A stretch of DNA of 64,000 nt from Bacillus sp. (in: firmicutes) (GCA_012842745.1 DUSF01000039.1:1-64000), one strand, 5' to 3'. Counted from the first letter of the stretch, positions 36,931 to 46,068 are shown. Notes: a model not told the origin generated them from the sequence alone. Made by a program: numbers and translations.

Positions 36931-37434
36931 TTAAGCATATCGTTTTTCCTCAGATGCGGCGGCCTGTTCTGAAGTCGACATAGATGATTTTGTCGGTTTG
37001 TTGAATTGCTGCTCCAAGTCTTTTTTCATCCTTATAATTGTTTTTACCTCAATACCATCTTTAGGGTCTAATTCTCTCAAGATGTGAATTAACTCCTTTT
37101 CTTCCGGAGTTAAGTCTTTTATAGCCTCTTTATATTTTTCTTGGTGTTCCTGAATAGGCGGAATGTTTATCAACTCATCTTCCGACTGTGTAAGTATGTT
37201 ACCACTTTTCGAAATAGTAGCGTCACTATTTTTATATTCTTCCCCAGTTAGTAGCCAATCAATAGATACATTAAAATATCTTGCAATTTTCACTACGAAG
37301 ACGGAAGATGGATGTGTTTTTTCATTTTCCCAATCGCTAATTCTACTAGATGAAGTTCCTATCGTCTTAGCTAGACCATCCATTGATATACCTTCATTAT
37401 TTCTCAAATCTTTTAAACGTTGACCGAATGTCAT
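36931..37434 (-). CDS. Prophage-type XRE repressor
   Basis: 167-aa protein: N-terminal XRE helix-turn-helix (LKDLRNNEGISMDGLAKTIG, SSSRISDWENEKTHPS), a YFNVSIDWLLTGEE linker typical of phage/ICE repressors, and a helical Glu-rich C-terminal part (LTPEEKELIHILRELDPKDG). No S24 protease or ImmA domain is fused. It is divergent from a small HTH gene with two paired palindromes between them, the layout of a CI/Cro switch. No integrase or structural genes are nearby, so this is a leftover immunity region. Confidence 0.8.
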   Translation of the reverse strand: MTFGQRLKDLRNNEGISMDGLAKTIGTSSSRISDWENEKTHPSSVFVVKIARYFNVSIDWLLTGEEYKNSDATISKSGNILTQSEDELINIPPIQEHQEKYKEAIKDLTPEEKELIHILRELDPKDGIEVKTIIRMKKDLEQQFNKPTKSSMSTSEQAAASEEKRYA

Positions 37435-37441
37435 ACATTAC

Positions 37442-37519
37442 ACTCCATTCATGTAGTATTATTTAAAAGAACAATCCAAATATGGAATATTTTTGTTGCA
37501 AACACTCCGTAGATGGAGT
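37442..37519. promoter_or_regulatory. Paired repressor operators
   Basis: ACTCCATTCATGTAGT (37442-37457) and ACTCCGTAGATGGAGT (37504-37519) are two related imperfect 16-bp palindromes 62 bp apart (common form ACTCC-T--ATG-AGT), between the divergent repressor and Cro-like gene. The first lies 8 bases ahead of the repressor start, suiting autoregulation. Confidence 0.65.
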
Positions 37520-37642
37520 ACTATTAAATCAAATGGTAAGGTACTTACATAAATCATAACAAAAAACGGTACTCGAAACGTATTGAAATTTAAAAGAAGA
37601 AAGGAGAAATCTATCTTGGATATTCGACAAGGCAAATAAGTC

Positions 37643-37720
37643 GTGAAAATGATTGGTGCTAAAGTGGTAGTATACGTTGGTGGCAGGAAAGTAATGCGTG
37701 TATTAAGAGAAGATGCCTAA
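37643..37720 (+). CDS. Possible 25-residue phage-type ORF
   Basis: GTG 37643 opens MKMIGAKVVVYVGGRKVMRV and five more residues before a stop. A seven-codon ORF with a better ribosome site (AGGAG, TTG 37616) precedes it. Small basic peptides are common between repressor and cro genes, but nothing proves that this one is translated. Confidence 0.25.
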   Translation: MKMIGAKVVVYVGGRKVMRVLREDA

Positions 37721-37798
37721 AAACGAAGCAACTATTAATTAAAACAACAAACTTCTTGAACCATTTTACAACATTGATGAAAGGAGCTGGGTAAATGT

Positions 37799-38002
37799 AT
37801 GGCAGTTAGAAAGCAAAAAGTCACAGAACTAGGTTGGAAAATTAAGAAGATATTGGCGGAAAGGAAAATTACGCATTCCGAGTTTTGCAGAGAAAATAAA
37901 ATACCGATACCACGGCTTTCGGAAATCATCTCTGGAACTCGACCTAATAAAAAGTACAAGAAACTCATCTTAGAATTACTCAAAATTAAGGACTCGGCTT
38001 GA
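37799..38002 (+). CDS. Small Cro-like HTH protein
   Basis: 67-aa basic protein with a helix-turn-helix-like core (ERKITHSEFCRENKIPIPRL, SEIISGTRPNKKYKKLI), as in many Bacillus prophage anti-repressor/Cro genes. Preceded by GAAAGGAGCTGGG. Oriented away from the repressor and thus presumably expressed when repression is lost. Confidence 0.65.
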   Translation: MAVRKQKVTELGWKIKKILAERKITHSEFCRENKIPIPRLSEIISGTRPNKKYKKLILELLKIKDSA

Positions 38003-38382
38003 TGCGAAAGGACTATTGCGGATGAGGAAGTGAAAAAAGCCCATGAAAAATTAAATGATTTGCTAACGTAGAATACGAGACTATCGGTGTCTTTGCAGAT
38101 ATTTTCAAAGAGCTTTCAGACTTTTAACAACACCTTTTTGTTATTTTAATGGATGTAATTTTTCCCTTTTTAACTTCTGTTTTTTTTTGGTTTGATAATA
38201 GGTAAATATACCTATATAAATTATCAAAAATAGTACAAAAGTCGCGATAGGTAGCTCTGTATTTTCTTTAAAGAAAGGATATGAATAATATGAATTACAA
38301 AAGTGCTAGGCTCGCCTTTCGTTTTTCCTTGTAACATCTATAATCTAGCAATAAATTTAACATGTTCATATAGAAGGGACAG
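38003..38382. other. Gap with a phage-gene tail
   Basis: A short frame ending at 38071 (TIADEEVKKAHEKLNDLLT) looks like a phage gene C terminus without a start. The rest, to 38382, is AT-rich with no ORF. AGAAGGGA at the end is the ribosome site of the chemoreceptor. Confidence 0.35.
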
Positions 38383-40131
38383 ATGAAGGTAATGGTAGAG
38401 CTTTTTGTTAAACCGCGTGCTACTTACGATCTTTTAATAAAAAAAGGAACAGATATTCAGTTTGATGGACGGTTTTGTGATACATTAAATGATAATCATT
38501 TTTCAAAAGATGATTTCCACAAATTGACCGAAATCTATGAAGTTTTAAAGGATAATCTTGATGAAATTATTCGCTATCTCGAATATTCCCTGCTAGAGTT
38601 AAAGATTGATGATCAGCCTAAGCTAGAGAGCGAATTCATTAAATCATACGTTGTTCATTTTTTTACTAAGGAAAGAAACCAGGAGTATGTCTATAGTATA
38701 TTGCCTTTTTTCATTCAATTTAAAAAACAAAAATATAATGTTGCAAAACTTAATCACGTTTTTAACCAATATCATTTTTACTTATTTACGAATTTGTTAG
38801 CGAAGAAAGCGTTACATCCTAAAAAGTGCCTTGAGTTAATGACAAGCCTCCAACGTGCAGTTAATATTGAACAACAAGTGTTGATTGAAGTTTATTCTGA
38901 AAGCCTTCTAGAACAAATTGCTTCTGGTATTGCCAAAATTATGGACAAAAATGCTGAGATTATGTTCATCAAGTCACTAATTCAAAGCCTTGATGTTGAA
39001 AATGAAAATATTCAAACAGTAACATCTGCTACTGAACAGCTATCTGCTACTATTGCAGAAGTGGCAAATACAGCAACAATCGTTTCAACCCAAACACAAG
39101 GAGCGGTTGAGAAAGTAAACGAAGGGAAAAGTGTGATAGAGCAAGCGTTAGGCGAAATTATGCATACTGAGCAAGCATTCGGTAATATTATTAAAAATTT
39201 CAGTGAACTGCAACAATACATTAAAAATATTGAAAATATTGTTCAGCTCATTAACGGCATTGCCGATCAAACGAATTTACTAGCTTTAAATGCTTCCATT
39301 GAAGCCGCCAGAGCTGGTGAGCATGGCAAAGGATTCGCTGTTGTTGCGGGCGAAGTGCGCAAGTTAGCGGAAAGCACAGTGGAATCTTTGAAGACAGTTA
39401 ATATGAATGTAGATAGCTTGCGTGAATTTTCAACAGTAATTTCTCAATCTATTGATAAAACAACAGATATCATTAAAAAAGCAACAACTGATGCATATGA
39501 TACTTTACCAATTTTAACCGACATCGTTCACGTTGTTGAGAAAATTCAAGATGGTACCGCAAATACAGCAGCAATAACAGAGGAGCAAGCGGCAGCGATT
39601 GATGAAATTGCCAATCGAATGCAGGAGCTTGCCAATCTTTCAGACGATGTTAGAATACTAGGCACAAAGACAGGAGCATCTATTTATGAACTAAGTAAAG
39701 TCATTGATGTTTTTAGGCTAGAAGCTATTTCAAAAAATAATGTTAGACTATCAACACCAGCATTATTGTATCTATCAAAGACAGATCATATATTATGGAA
39801 ATGGCGGATTTATAATATGTTTTTAGGGCTTGAGCAGATTGATCCAAAAACAATTGCCTCCCATAAAGACTGCCGTTTAGGGAAATGGTATTTCAATCAT
39901 GATTCGCAAGAACGGTTTGGTCATCTAGAAAGCTTTAAGAAACTTGATCCCCTCCATGAGCTTGTTCATGTTGCTGCAAGACAGGCTGCAGAGTCTTACC
40001 AAGAAGGAAATCGTTCAGCCGCTGAAACGCATTTGTTAGAATTGGAGCGCGCCTCCAATGGAGTAGTCGAATTGATTACCGAGCTTTTGGATAAAATTGA
40101 AAGTGAACGAACGGCATTGGGGATTTGTTGA
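38383..40131 (+). CDS. Soluble chemoreceptor with globin-like sensor and CZB domain
   Basis: 582-aa methyl-accepting chemotaxis protein without transmembrane helices. The N-terminal ~185 residues resemble the globin-coupled sensor of HemAT (ending [20 protein letters not shown], like the HemAT linker helix), with a candidate proximal His in [11 protein letters not shown]. The signalling domain has the invariant tip [20 protein letters not shown] and [20 protein letters not shown]. The C-terminal ~110 residues form a chemoreceptor zinc-binding (CZB) domain: [25 protein letters not shown] and [10 protein letters not shown] supply the 3-His/1-Cys pattern. It probably reports oxygen/redox or zinc/HOCl to CheA. 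Confidence 0.82.
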   Translation: MKVMVELFVKPRATYDLLIKKGTDIQFDGRFCDTLNDNHFSKDDFHKLTEIYEVLKDNLDEIIRYLEYSLLELKIDDQPKLESEFIKSYVVHFFTKERNQEYVYSILPFFIQFKKQKYNVAKLNHVFNQYHFYLFTNLLAKKALHPKKCLELMTSLQRAVNIEQQVLIEVYSESLLEQIASGIAKIMDKNAEIMFIKSLIQSLDVENENIQTVTSATEQLSATIAEVANTATIVSTQTQGAVEKVNEGKSVIEQALGEIMHTEQAFGNIIKNFSELQQYIKNIENIVQLINGIADQTNLLALNASIEAARAGEHGKGFAVVAGEVRKLAESTVESLKTVNMNVDSLREFSTVISQSIDKTTDIIKKATTDAYDTLPILTDIVHVVEKIQDGTANTAAITEEQAAAIDEIANRMQELANLSDDVRILGTKTGASIYELSKVIDVFRLEAISKNNVRLSTPALLYLSKTDHILWKWRIYNMFLGLEQIDPKTIASHKDCRLGKWYFNHDSQERFGHLESFKKLDPLHELVHVAARQAAESYQEGNRSAAETHLLELERASNGVVELITELLDKIESERTALGIC

Positions 40132-40136
40132 ATATG

Positions 40137-40206
40137 AAGAATCGGGAAACTTACTTTCGTATCATTTCTCGGTTTTTTTTTGTTTTAATTAAAGTTTAAT
40201 TAAAAT
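40137..40206 (+). repeat. Terminator-like dispersed repeat, copy 2
   Basis: AAGAATCGGGAAACTTACTT followed by CGGTTTTTTTTTGTTTTAAT; CGGGAAA can pair with TTTCTCG before the T run, so it terminates the chemoreceptor gene. It is homologous along ~70 bases to the element at 34797, loop included. Confidence 0.6.
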
Positions 40207-40314
40207 ATCGGCAGACCGGAAAACTAATAGTTACGGAAAAATTAGGTAATGTATAATAACAAGGAGATGTTTGGAATAAAGTTTTGACAACACGGTAAGC
40301 CAGTAAGGGAGTAC

Positions 40315-40461
40315 ATGTATTATCGAACACAAGCGGTGATAAAAAATGATATTACTACTCTGTGGGAAAGGTACCCATATTTAAAAGATAATATTGACCG
40401 CACACAAGGAATCAATGTAGAAAAAGATGAAGTTGAATCTTTAAATGATGTAATGATTTGA
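40315..40461 (+). CDS. Short hypothetical ORF
   Basis: 48 codons from ATG 40315 with AAGGGAG three bases upstream. The peptide (AVIKNDITTLWERYPYLKDN then IDRTQGINVEKDEVESLND) is soluble and acidic. No family recognised; it sits in a stretch of decayed genes and may be a fragment. Confidence 0.3.
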   Translation: MYYRTQAVIKNDITTLWERYPYLKDNIDRTQGINVEKDEVESLNDVMI

Positions 40462-40691
40462 ATGTTTAGTTTGCCATTTTCATCAATAATTTTATTCATT
40501 CTTGCAGGGGTTATGGATACGTGAAGGGAAGCCGTACTGGTATGGAGTAATCGGAGGGATTATTTTAGTTTTGTACGGAATCGTTTCCACTTTACAGAAG
40601 TTCCCTTCATTCGGAAGAGTATATGCGGCCTATGGTGGAGTATTTGTTTAATTGGGGTTTCCATCATACTTTGGGGTCCAAGGCATTAAAT
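40462..40691 (+). pseudogene. ynfA (UPF0060) pseudogene
   Basis: ILFILAG is followed, after loss of about 10 codons, by [34 protein letters not shown] and [12 protein letters not shown], closely matching YnfA-type small membrane proteins, then a stop and a frame-shifted SIILWG-like end. The start codon, second half of helix 1 and the last helices are missing. Confidence 0.72.
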
Positions 40692-40908
40692 GAAGATGTA
40701 TAGCATTTTGTAAAATTAATTGAAAGGAAGCAAGAGGAACGTCCGAGACCACTGAAAAAAATTGAGCCATTTCAAACTTATTGTCCTAGAATCACTTTTA
40801 TTGTCCAATAAGAGGCATTTATTGTCCGATTGCCATATATTTGAAATATATGTGCGTTATGAAAGCTCCTTTTTCAGTAATATTGAACCGTCTCCTGCTT
40901 CCTTCTTT

Positions 40909-41622
40909 TCACGCAACAATGTTTCGATTTTCTAGCAGTTTAAGAAAAACTTCCTCAAGTGTATCGGTCTGATATTTCGTATAAATTTCTTGTAAGCTGC
41001 CGCTTTCTTTCACTTGGCCTTCGAATAAAATGACAACACGGTCTGAGATTTCGGCAACATCTCTCATAATATGGCTGCTTAAAATGACAGTTTTGCCTTC
41101 CTCCGTTAATTCCTTAACAACCTTCTTAAATTCAATTACCCAATAAGGGTCCAAACCGTTTGTAGGTTCGTCAAAGATATAGATATCCACATCAGCAAGA
41201 AGGGTCTGTGCTAAATTTACGCGCTGTGACATTCCTTTTGAAAATGAACCGATTTTTTGATTGCGGACGTCCCATAGGCCCACTTTTTTAATGATTTCAG
41301 TTACATCTTTATAACTTGCGCCTACAAATGTTCGATAATATGTTAACACTTCAATTGGAGAAAGCTCTGCAGGGAAGTTCATATGGTCAGGCATATATCC
41401 AAACCATTTTTTCTTTGATGTATGGAATTGGATTGTTCCAGATGTAGGCTTCTCAATCCCAGTTAGTAATTTTATAAGCGTACTTTTTCCTGCTCCGTTT
41501 CCTCCACAGAAAACGACACACTCTCCTTTTTTAATAGAGAGGTCTGTTGAAGATAATACTTGTTTTTTTCCGAAGGTCTTTGTTAAATTTTCTGCATGTA
41601 GTACAATATCCGCGTTAACCAA
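40909..41622 (-). CDS. nosF: ABC transporter ATP-binding protein NosF-like
   Basis: 237-aa ATPase: Walker A GGNGAGKST, signature FSKGMSQRVNLAQ, Walker B IYIFDEPTNGLDPYW, H-loop SSHIMRD. Partner of the upstream NosY-type permease. The TTG at 41622 has GGAGGG 5 bases upstream and starts the usual IVLHAENLTKTFG domain; the longer frame into nosY is rejected. It overlaps nosY by 8 bases. NosDFY is thought to deliver sulfur or copper-related material for copper-site assembly in denitrification reductases. Confidence 0.83.
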   Translation of the reverse strand: MVNADIVLHAENLTKTFGKKQVLSSTDLSIKKGECVVFCGGNGAGKSTLIKLLTGIEKPTSGTIQFHTSKKKWFGYMPDHMNFPAELSPIEVLTYYRTFVGASYKDVTEIIKKVGLWDVRNQKIGSFSKGMSQRVNLAQTLLADVDIYIFDEPTNGLDPYWVIEFKKVVKELTEEGKTVILSSHIMRDVAEISDRVVILFEGQVKESGSLQEIYTKYQTDTLEEVFLKLLENRNIVA

Positions 41623-42580
41623 GTCGTTCCCTCCTCTTTTTGATTGTAAAATTCGCAACTAGTAACGAAATAACAATCATTAGACAGGATGATAGTACAA
41701 CGTAATTCGTTAAACTGCCGTTATGGCCCCATTTATCGATTAGTAAATATTGCGGGCCAAAAATATAGTTAGCATTAAGCTTCGTGATCGACCAGACACG
41801 TAAAGATTCAATCGGATTGGATAAAACTAATAAAAGCATGCTATTTAATTTATATGAATATGGAATCCAATCAATAATCGAAAAAATAATAAATTCATAG
41901 CCGAAAACTAGAAAGCTCCATATAAATAATGCATAAGACAATCCTTGCATTCTCGTAACACTAATGGTTCCTACAAATATTGATAGGGCTGCGAAAATGA
42001 TGATAAGGAAAATATTTAATAAGATAAATGTTGTAAAAAAGCTAAGTTCTGCGCCATCAGTTGTAAAGGATATGATAACCCCGAACAATCCGTAAGAAAT
42101 TCCTAAAGCGACTAGTAAAGAGATACAAAGTGCAACAAATTTACTAAATAAATAATAAAAAAATGGCTGCTGGTATGTTCGATAAAGTGTTAACCGTCCA
42201 TCTTCCTTATCGGCGACAATCGCATTCGTACCAAATAGTAAACAAATGATAGGTAAGACCCATAATGATAAATTCATTAACATCGCCATTGCTCGGTCAT
42301 AGCCAGCTTTTCCATTACTTTCAATATTTGGCTGTTCTGCCGGCATTTCTTTAAGACCGAAATAGGAAGGGTCGATTGTGCCAGTGTCAATTTTTGTTCC
42401 CACTGAAGCAAGGCCATATGTTATTTCACGCGGATCTGCTTCTAAAGATTTCAGACCGTAAAAATAAAACAGTGCGGCCATTAGCATAAGTAGGAGCATA
42501 AAATTCAGGAGCCATTTGCTTCGCAACAACAGACGTAATTCATATCCAGTCATCGAGTACAGCGTCTGAAATAATTTCAT
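41615..42580 (-). CDS. nosY: ABC transporter permease NosY-like
   Basis: 321-aa permease with about six membrane helices (MKLFQTLYSMTGYELRLLLR entry, then segments around residues 25, 118, 150, 188, 225 and 295) and an extracytoplasmic loop near 50-100. It precedes nosF with an 8-base overlap and follows nosL, matching the nosDFY layout. Substrate is inferred from the cluster. Confidence 0.78.
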   Translation of the reverse strand: MKLFQTLYSMTGYELRLLLRSKWLLNFMLLLMLMAALFYFYGLKSLEADPREITYGLASVGTKIDTGTIDPSYFGLKEMPAEQPNIESNGKAGYDRAMAMLMNLSLWVLPIICLLFGTNAIVADKEDGRLTLYRTYQQPFFYYLFSKFVALCISLLVALGISYGLFGVIISFTTDGAELSFFTTFILLNIFLIIIFAALSIFVGTISVTRMQGLSYALFIWSFLVFGYEFIIFSIIDWIPYSYKLNSMLLLVLSNPIESLRVWSITKLNANYIFGPQYLLIDKWGHNGSLTNYVVLSSCLMIVISLLVANFTIKKRRERLG

Positions 42581-42594
42581 TTGTAATCATCCCT

Positions 42595-43092
42595 TTATTT
42601 CATGTCATGTTCTGTATCATGCCCATTATTATGTCCAGCGTCCTTTAGTTCTTGTACATCTGCTTTTAGTACCTCGTCTGGAGTGTACAATTCGCCGCCA
42701 TTCTCAGCTTGGAATGTTTTTGCATCTTCTGAAGAGGAGAAAGCCACAAATCCGTAATTCATCGGTGAATCAATTTTACTACCTTGAATAAAAGTAGCTT
42801 CATTCATATCAATCCACTCCGTTGTCTTGTAATCATGTACAAAAATATTCGTGGTCTGTTCTAGATTGTCTTTTAAAAAGACGACCATGCAGCCGATATC
42901 GTCAAACTTTTTTGGTGTACCGTCCTTCATGATTACCTCACTTGAAGCTTGAAGATTTTGTATCCCCATATGACACTCATCACAGCTATCAACGCCTAGA
43001 TCAATAGGTTGGGGCTCAAAAGTACTTTTAGAAGAGCAGCCAACTAAAATTGTAAATAAAATCATAACAAGTACTGAAAGATTACGCATCAT
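42595..43092 (-). CDS. nosL: NosL-like copper-binding lipoprotein
   Basis: 165-aa lipoprotein (signal SVLVMILFTILVGCSSK, lipobox LVGC). The NosL signature region reads CDECHMGIQNLQASSEVIM, with a conserved C-x2-C-x-M-type metal-ligand motif, followed by FDDIGCMVVFL. The C-terminal tail is His/Asp-rich (HNNGHDTEHDMK), a further metal-binding feature. Its start overlaps the nosD end by 11 bases. Supplies Cu(I) to the Nos/denitrification machinery in characterised systems. Confidence 0.85.
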   Translation of the reverse strand: MMRNLSVLVMILFTILVGCSSKSTFEPQPIDLGVDSCDECHMGIQNLQASSEVIMKDGTPKKFDDIGCMVVFLKDNLEQTTNIFVHDYKTTEWIDMNEATFIQGSKIDSPMNYGFVAFSSSEDAKTFQAENGGELYTPDEVLKADVQELKDAGHNNGHDTEHDMK

Positions 43093-44521
43093 TTTTCATT
43101 CTCCTTGTCATCCATAAAATTAAGAAACTAAGTGACATAAACGATAAGAAAAATCCACCTTTTTTCACGTTTACGGCACTGTTCACTTCACTAAGATTCT
43201 GTTCGTTTGTATTCATTTTTTCAAACTCGGGCTCAATGACTACTGGCATTTGAATTGGATATTCATCAACAATGAACTGTTTTGATGGAATAGGTACAAA
43301 TTGTTCGATCGTATTCCATAAGCGAACAGCTGGGCTACCTGAGAATAATTGTAAATAAGGTTGGCTAGTTGTTAAATGATAGAAAACGTCACCGCTTTTA
43401 TAAGCATATGCATTTGTTTCATCACGATTATATTGCTGTAGTTGTGCTGGGTTAGATGTACAAACAGAAGCATATATAGTTGGTTCGTTGCGATCCATCT
43501 TTAAGTGGTACTGGTCATCCCAATAGTTGCCGAAGCCGTCACGGCTAAACACATTCTCGTTTTTTTTGTCAGTGATGATTTGCTCGTTGTTATTAAGAAA
43601 ATTATTTAAATAAATTTGATTCTCATCAGAGTCTTTGCCAATTTCCATTCCTTTATCATTTTCATCAAACTCATTGAATGTAATCGTATTTCTAATCCCA
43701 TTTTCAAAGTAGATGCCTTTATTATTTTTTTTAATAATATTTGTTAAAATTGTAGAATCAAAGGTATCAAATAAAAAGATACCCGCTCCTTCAACTGTTG
43801 TATTCGCATAGAGGTAATTTTCTTTGATTAAAACGCGCTTGCTTTGCATAATCATTAAGCCATTGCGGTTTTGTGTCGCTTCGTTTTGATAAATTACTAC
43901 ATCCACTGAATCCATCGTATGAATTCCATATCTTGTTTTTGAAACTATATTTCTGCTAATTTCACTTGAATTTGAATACGATAAATAAATGCCATCATTT
44001 GTATTAAAAATAGTATTATTTCCAATAATGGAATGGGGTGCTTCTATTAAATAAATACCATGACCTTTATGAAGATTTTTATCAAGATAACTTGTTATGG
44101 CGTTATGCTCTATTTGATGGCCATAGCTCTTTTTGACTACAATTCCATGAAAGACGTTATAGAGCTTATTATTTTTAAGAACACTTCGATTTCCGTTTAC
44201 ATGAATTCCAGCGTTTTGTGAACCGCTGCCTTCAATTTGCAAGTTTTCAATTGTCACATCATCGGCATTTACTGTAATTACATCGCCTTTGTTTGGCCCA
44301 ATAATTGTAGCCCCTTCTTCCCCTTTAATAGTCATCGGCATGTTTACTGTAAAATTCCCTTTATATATCCCTTCTTTTATTGTCACAGTGTCATGTTCTA
44401 CTGCTGTTTCTAGCACAGTTTGCAATTGATGTTCATTGTTGACAATGAACTCTTCAGCCGAAGCTGGACTACTGAAAAAGAATATAGCAAGTAATAATAA
44501 AAAGTATGTTTGCCATTTCAT
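43082..44521 (-). CDS. nosD: NosD-like periplasmic/extracytoplasmic beta-helix protein
   Basis: 479-aa exported protein: signal peptide FLLLLAIFFFSSPASA, then a right-handed parallel beta-helix (about residues 40-330) of PbH1-type coils such as IEHNAITSYLDKNLHKGHGI, SEISRNIVSKTRYGIH and GIYFENGIRNTITFNEFDEN, and a C-terminal membrane anchor (about 455-475). NosD aids copper-centre maturation of N2O reductase in known systems. It directly follows nirK here. Confidence 0.87.
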   Translation of the reverse strand: MKWQTYFLLLLAIFFFSSPASAEEFIVNNEHQLQTVLETAVEHDTVTIKEGIYKGNFTVNMPMTIKGEEGATIIGPNKGDVITVNADDVTIENLQIEGSGSQNAGIHVNGNRSVLKNNKLYNVFHGIVVKKSYGHQIEHNAITSYLDKNLHKGHGIYLIEAPHSIIGNNTIFNTNDGIYLSYSNSSEISRNIVSKTRYGIHTMDSVDVVIYQNEATQNRNGLMIMQSKRVLIKENYLYANTTVEGAGIFLFDTFDSTILTNIIKKNNKGIYFENGIRNTITFNEFDENDKGMEIGKDSDENQIYLNNFLNNNEQIITDKKNENVFSRDGFGNYWDDQYHLKMDRNEPTIYASVCTSNPAQLQQYNRDETNAYAYKSGDVFYHLTTSQPYLQLFSGSPAVRLWNTIEQFVPIPSKQFIVDEYPIQMPVVIEPEFEKMNTNEQNLSEVNSAVNVKKGGFFLSFMSLSFLILWMTRRMKNDA

Positions 44522-44586
44522 GACAACGGACTCCTTTTAAGAAGGCGCCCTACATAATTTGAAGAGCGCCGTTTTTAAAGTTTTAT

Positions 44587-45651
44587 TTAGTGACTCATAA
44601 CTGCCTTGTCATCGTCTAATCCATCTTCAGTAACTTTAAGGATGGCAGCTGCTCCTTTTTGAACATGATTAAATTGATGAGTAACGATTGAGTAGCTTCC
44701 TACTTCGGTCACTGTAAATTCGACAACAACACCGCCACTAGCTGGTACTAACACAGTTTGCATGCCTTTCAAATGGTTGTTTGGTGCAGGGTTTCCATCG
44801 AGATAAATATCATCGAAAACGGTTCCAACTACATGGAAGGAGCTCACTTCGTTTGGACCAACATTATTAAAATAAATTCTTACACGGTCGCCAACTTTAG
44901 CAAGTAAAGGTTTCTCTTTTAAAGTAAAGGTATCGCCGTTTGTATTACGGTCCCCGTCTTTTAACGCTTTTGTAGAGAAAACAACTTGGCTAGGTTCACC
45001 GTTAGCAAAGTCATTTAAATCGTTATATTTATACCACTCGTTTTGAATAATTAGGAATTCACGGTCAATTTGATTATCTGTTGGATAGCCATTTTTCGGT
45101 TTTACGATAATCGTTCCGTGCATACCATTCGCGATATGGGAAAGAACAGGTGCAGTTCCACAATGGTACATAAACACGCCAGGATTATTAGCTGGATAAG
45201 TGAATGTTCCAGCTTCATTAGGTTGAACATTTGTAAAGCTTTTCGATGGTGCAGCGTGTACGGCATGGAAATCCATGCTGTGCGGGATTGCTGGGTCCAT
45301 ATTTTTTAAAGTGAAGTTGATGACATCACCTTCATTTACAATAACGACCGGACCAGGTGCTTGGCCGTTAAATGTCCATGCTTTATAAATATTTCCTTTA
45401 TCAATTTCAATATCTGTAATTTGTGAAGTCATTTCTACATTCACTTCATGCTCGCCAACCCTCTCCACTTTTAGTGGGATTGGTTCTTGATTTAGCCCTT
45501 GATGTGGTTGAATTACTTGAGATTCTGGTGGCGCTGCATCTACATTAACTTTTGGTTCTTTGTCTTGTTTGGCAACATCTTGGGAGCCACATGCTGATAA
45601 AATTGACATTCCTAACATTGTGCTTACAATAATTCCAGTTACCTTTTTCAT
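44587..45651 (-). CDS. nirK: Copper-containing nitrite reductase (NirK), lipoprotein form
   Basis: 354-aa lipid-anchored reductase converting nitrite to NO. Lipobox LSAC at about residue 21. Two cupredoxin domains; the catalytic Asp and type 2 Cu His are in PHSMDFHAVHAAPS, the type 1 Cu ligands in MYHCGTAPVLSHIANGMHG (C, H, M), and later type 2 site His residues in SSFHVVGTVFDD and THQFNH. A perfect Fnr-like palindrome sits 65 bases upstream. It is first in a nosDLYF cluster, with no nosZ present in the window. Confidence 0.92.
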   Translation of the reverse strand: MKKVTGIIVSTMLGMSILSACGSQDVAKQDKEPKVNVDAAPPESQVIQPHQGLNQEPIPLKVERVGEHEVNVEMTSQITDIEIDKGNIYKAWTFNGQAPGPVVIVNEGDVINFTLKNMDPAIPHSMDFHAVHAAPSKSFTNVQPNEAGTFTYPANNPGVFMYHCGTAPVLSHIANGMHGTIIVKPKNGYPTDNQIDREFLIIQNEWYKYNDLNDFANGEPSQVVFSTKALKDGDRNTNGDTFTLKEKPLLAKVGDRVRIYFNNVGPNEVSSFHVVGTVFDDIYLDGNPAPNNHLKGMQTVLVPASGGVVVEFTVTEVGSYSIVTHQFNHVQKGAAAILKVTEDGLDDDKAVMSH

Positions 45652-45715
45652 TGTTTGTACCCTCCATTTTTTTAAAATGATAATTTTAGATGTAACTTTA
45701 ACGAAAGCTTAAGGT

Positions 45716-45733
45716 TGTGAAATACATCACAAG
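45716..45733 (-). promoter_or_regulatory. Fnr-type operator upstream of nirK
   Basis: TTGTGAAATACATCACAA has the TGTGA-N6-TCACA form with extended arms; centred about 73 bases before the nirK start. TAAAAT (minus strand, 45684-45689) could be the -10 and would place the box near -41 to -47, typical of activation under oxygen limitation. Confidence 0.75.
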
Positions 45734-45863
45734 TGGAATTGCATACATAAGGAAATTATTTTTTCAGCCCCCTCTTTCGCTGCAAACATATGGTTTCCAT
45801 AACTTATGTGCAAAATATTGCACAAAAACTATACTAATAATATATAACTTAACTACTATAGAA

Positions 45864-45881
45864 ATCGTGATAAACGTCACA
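45864..45881. promoter_or_regulatory. Second, imperfect Fnr-like box
   Basis: TCGTGATAAACGTCACAA keeps TCACAA and a one-mismatch left arm. It lies 131 bp before the stronger box and may assist or be a relic. Confidence 0.45.
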
Positions 45882-45899
45882 AACTCCCCCTAAGATTTG

Positions 45900-46068
45900 A
45901 ATAGTTTTTGAATATTTTGTGATAGAATTGTGTACAAAAAAAGTAATGCCCCCGATTGGTACTAACCTACTTTCCCTATAGGTACCTGACCTCACATATT
46001 GATGCTATAATTGTAGAGTGAAAATTTGAACGGAAAAAACGGCAGGAGAAAGCTGAATTGCTGATGGT
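45900..46068. other. Non-coding stretch before the helicase fragment
   Basis: No start codon or promoter for the helicase fragment is recognisable. GGTACCTGACCTCAC (about 45981-45995) resembles GGGTGCCTGACCCC at 46692, so the fragment is bracketed by related short sequences. Confidence 0.35.

Noticed and set aside
37442-37519. CRISPR repeat/spacer unit
   Set aside because: Only two related palindromes with unequal sequence and no array; operator sites are a better fit. No CRISPR array was seen anywhere in the window.
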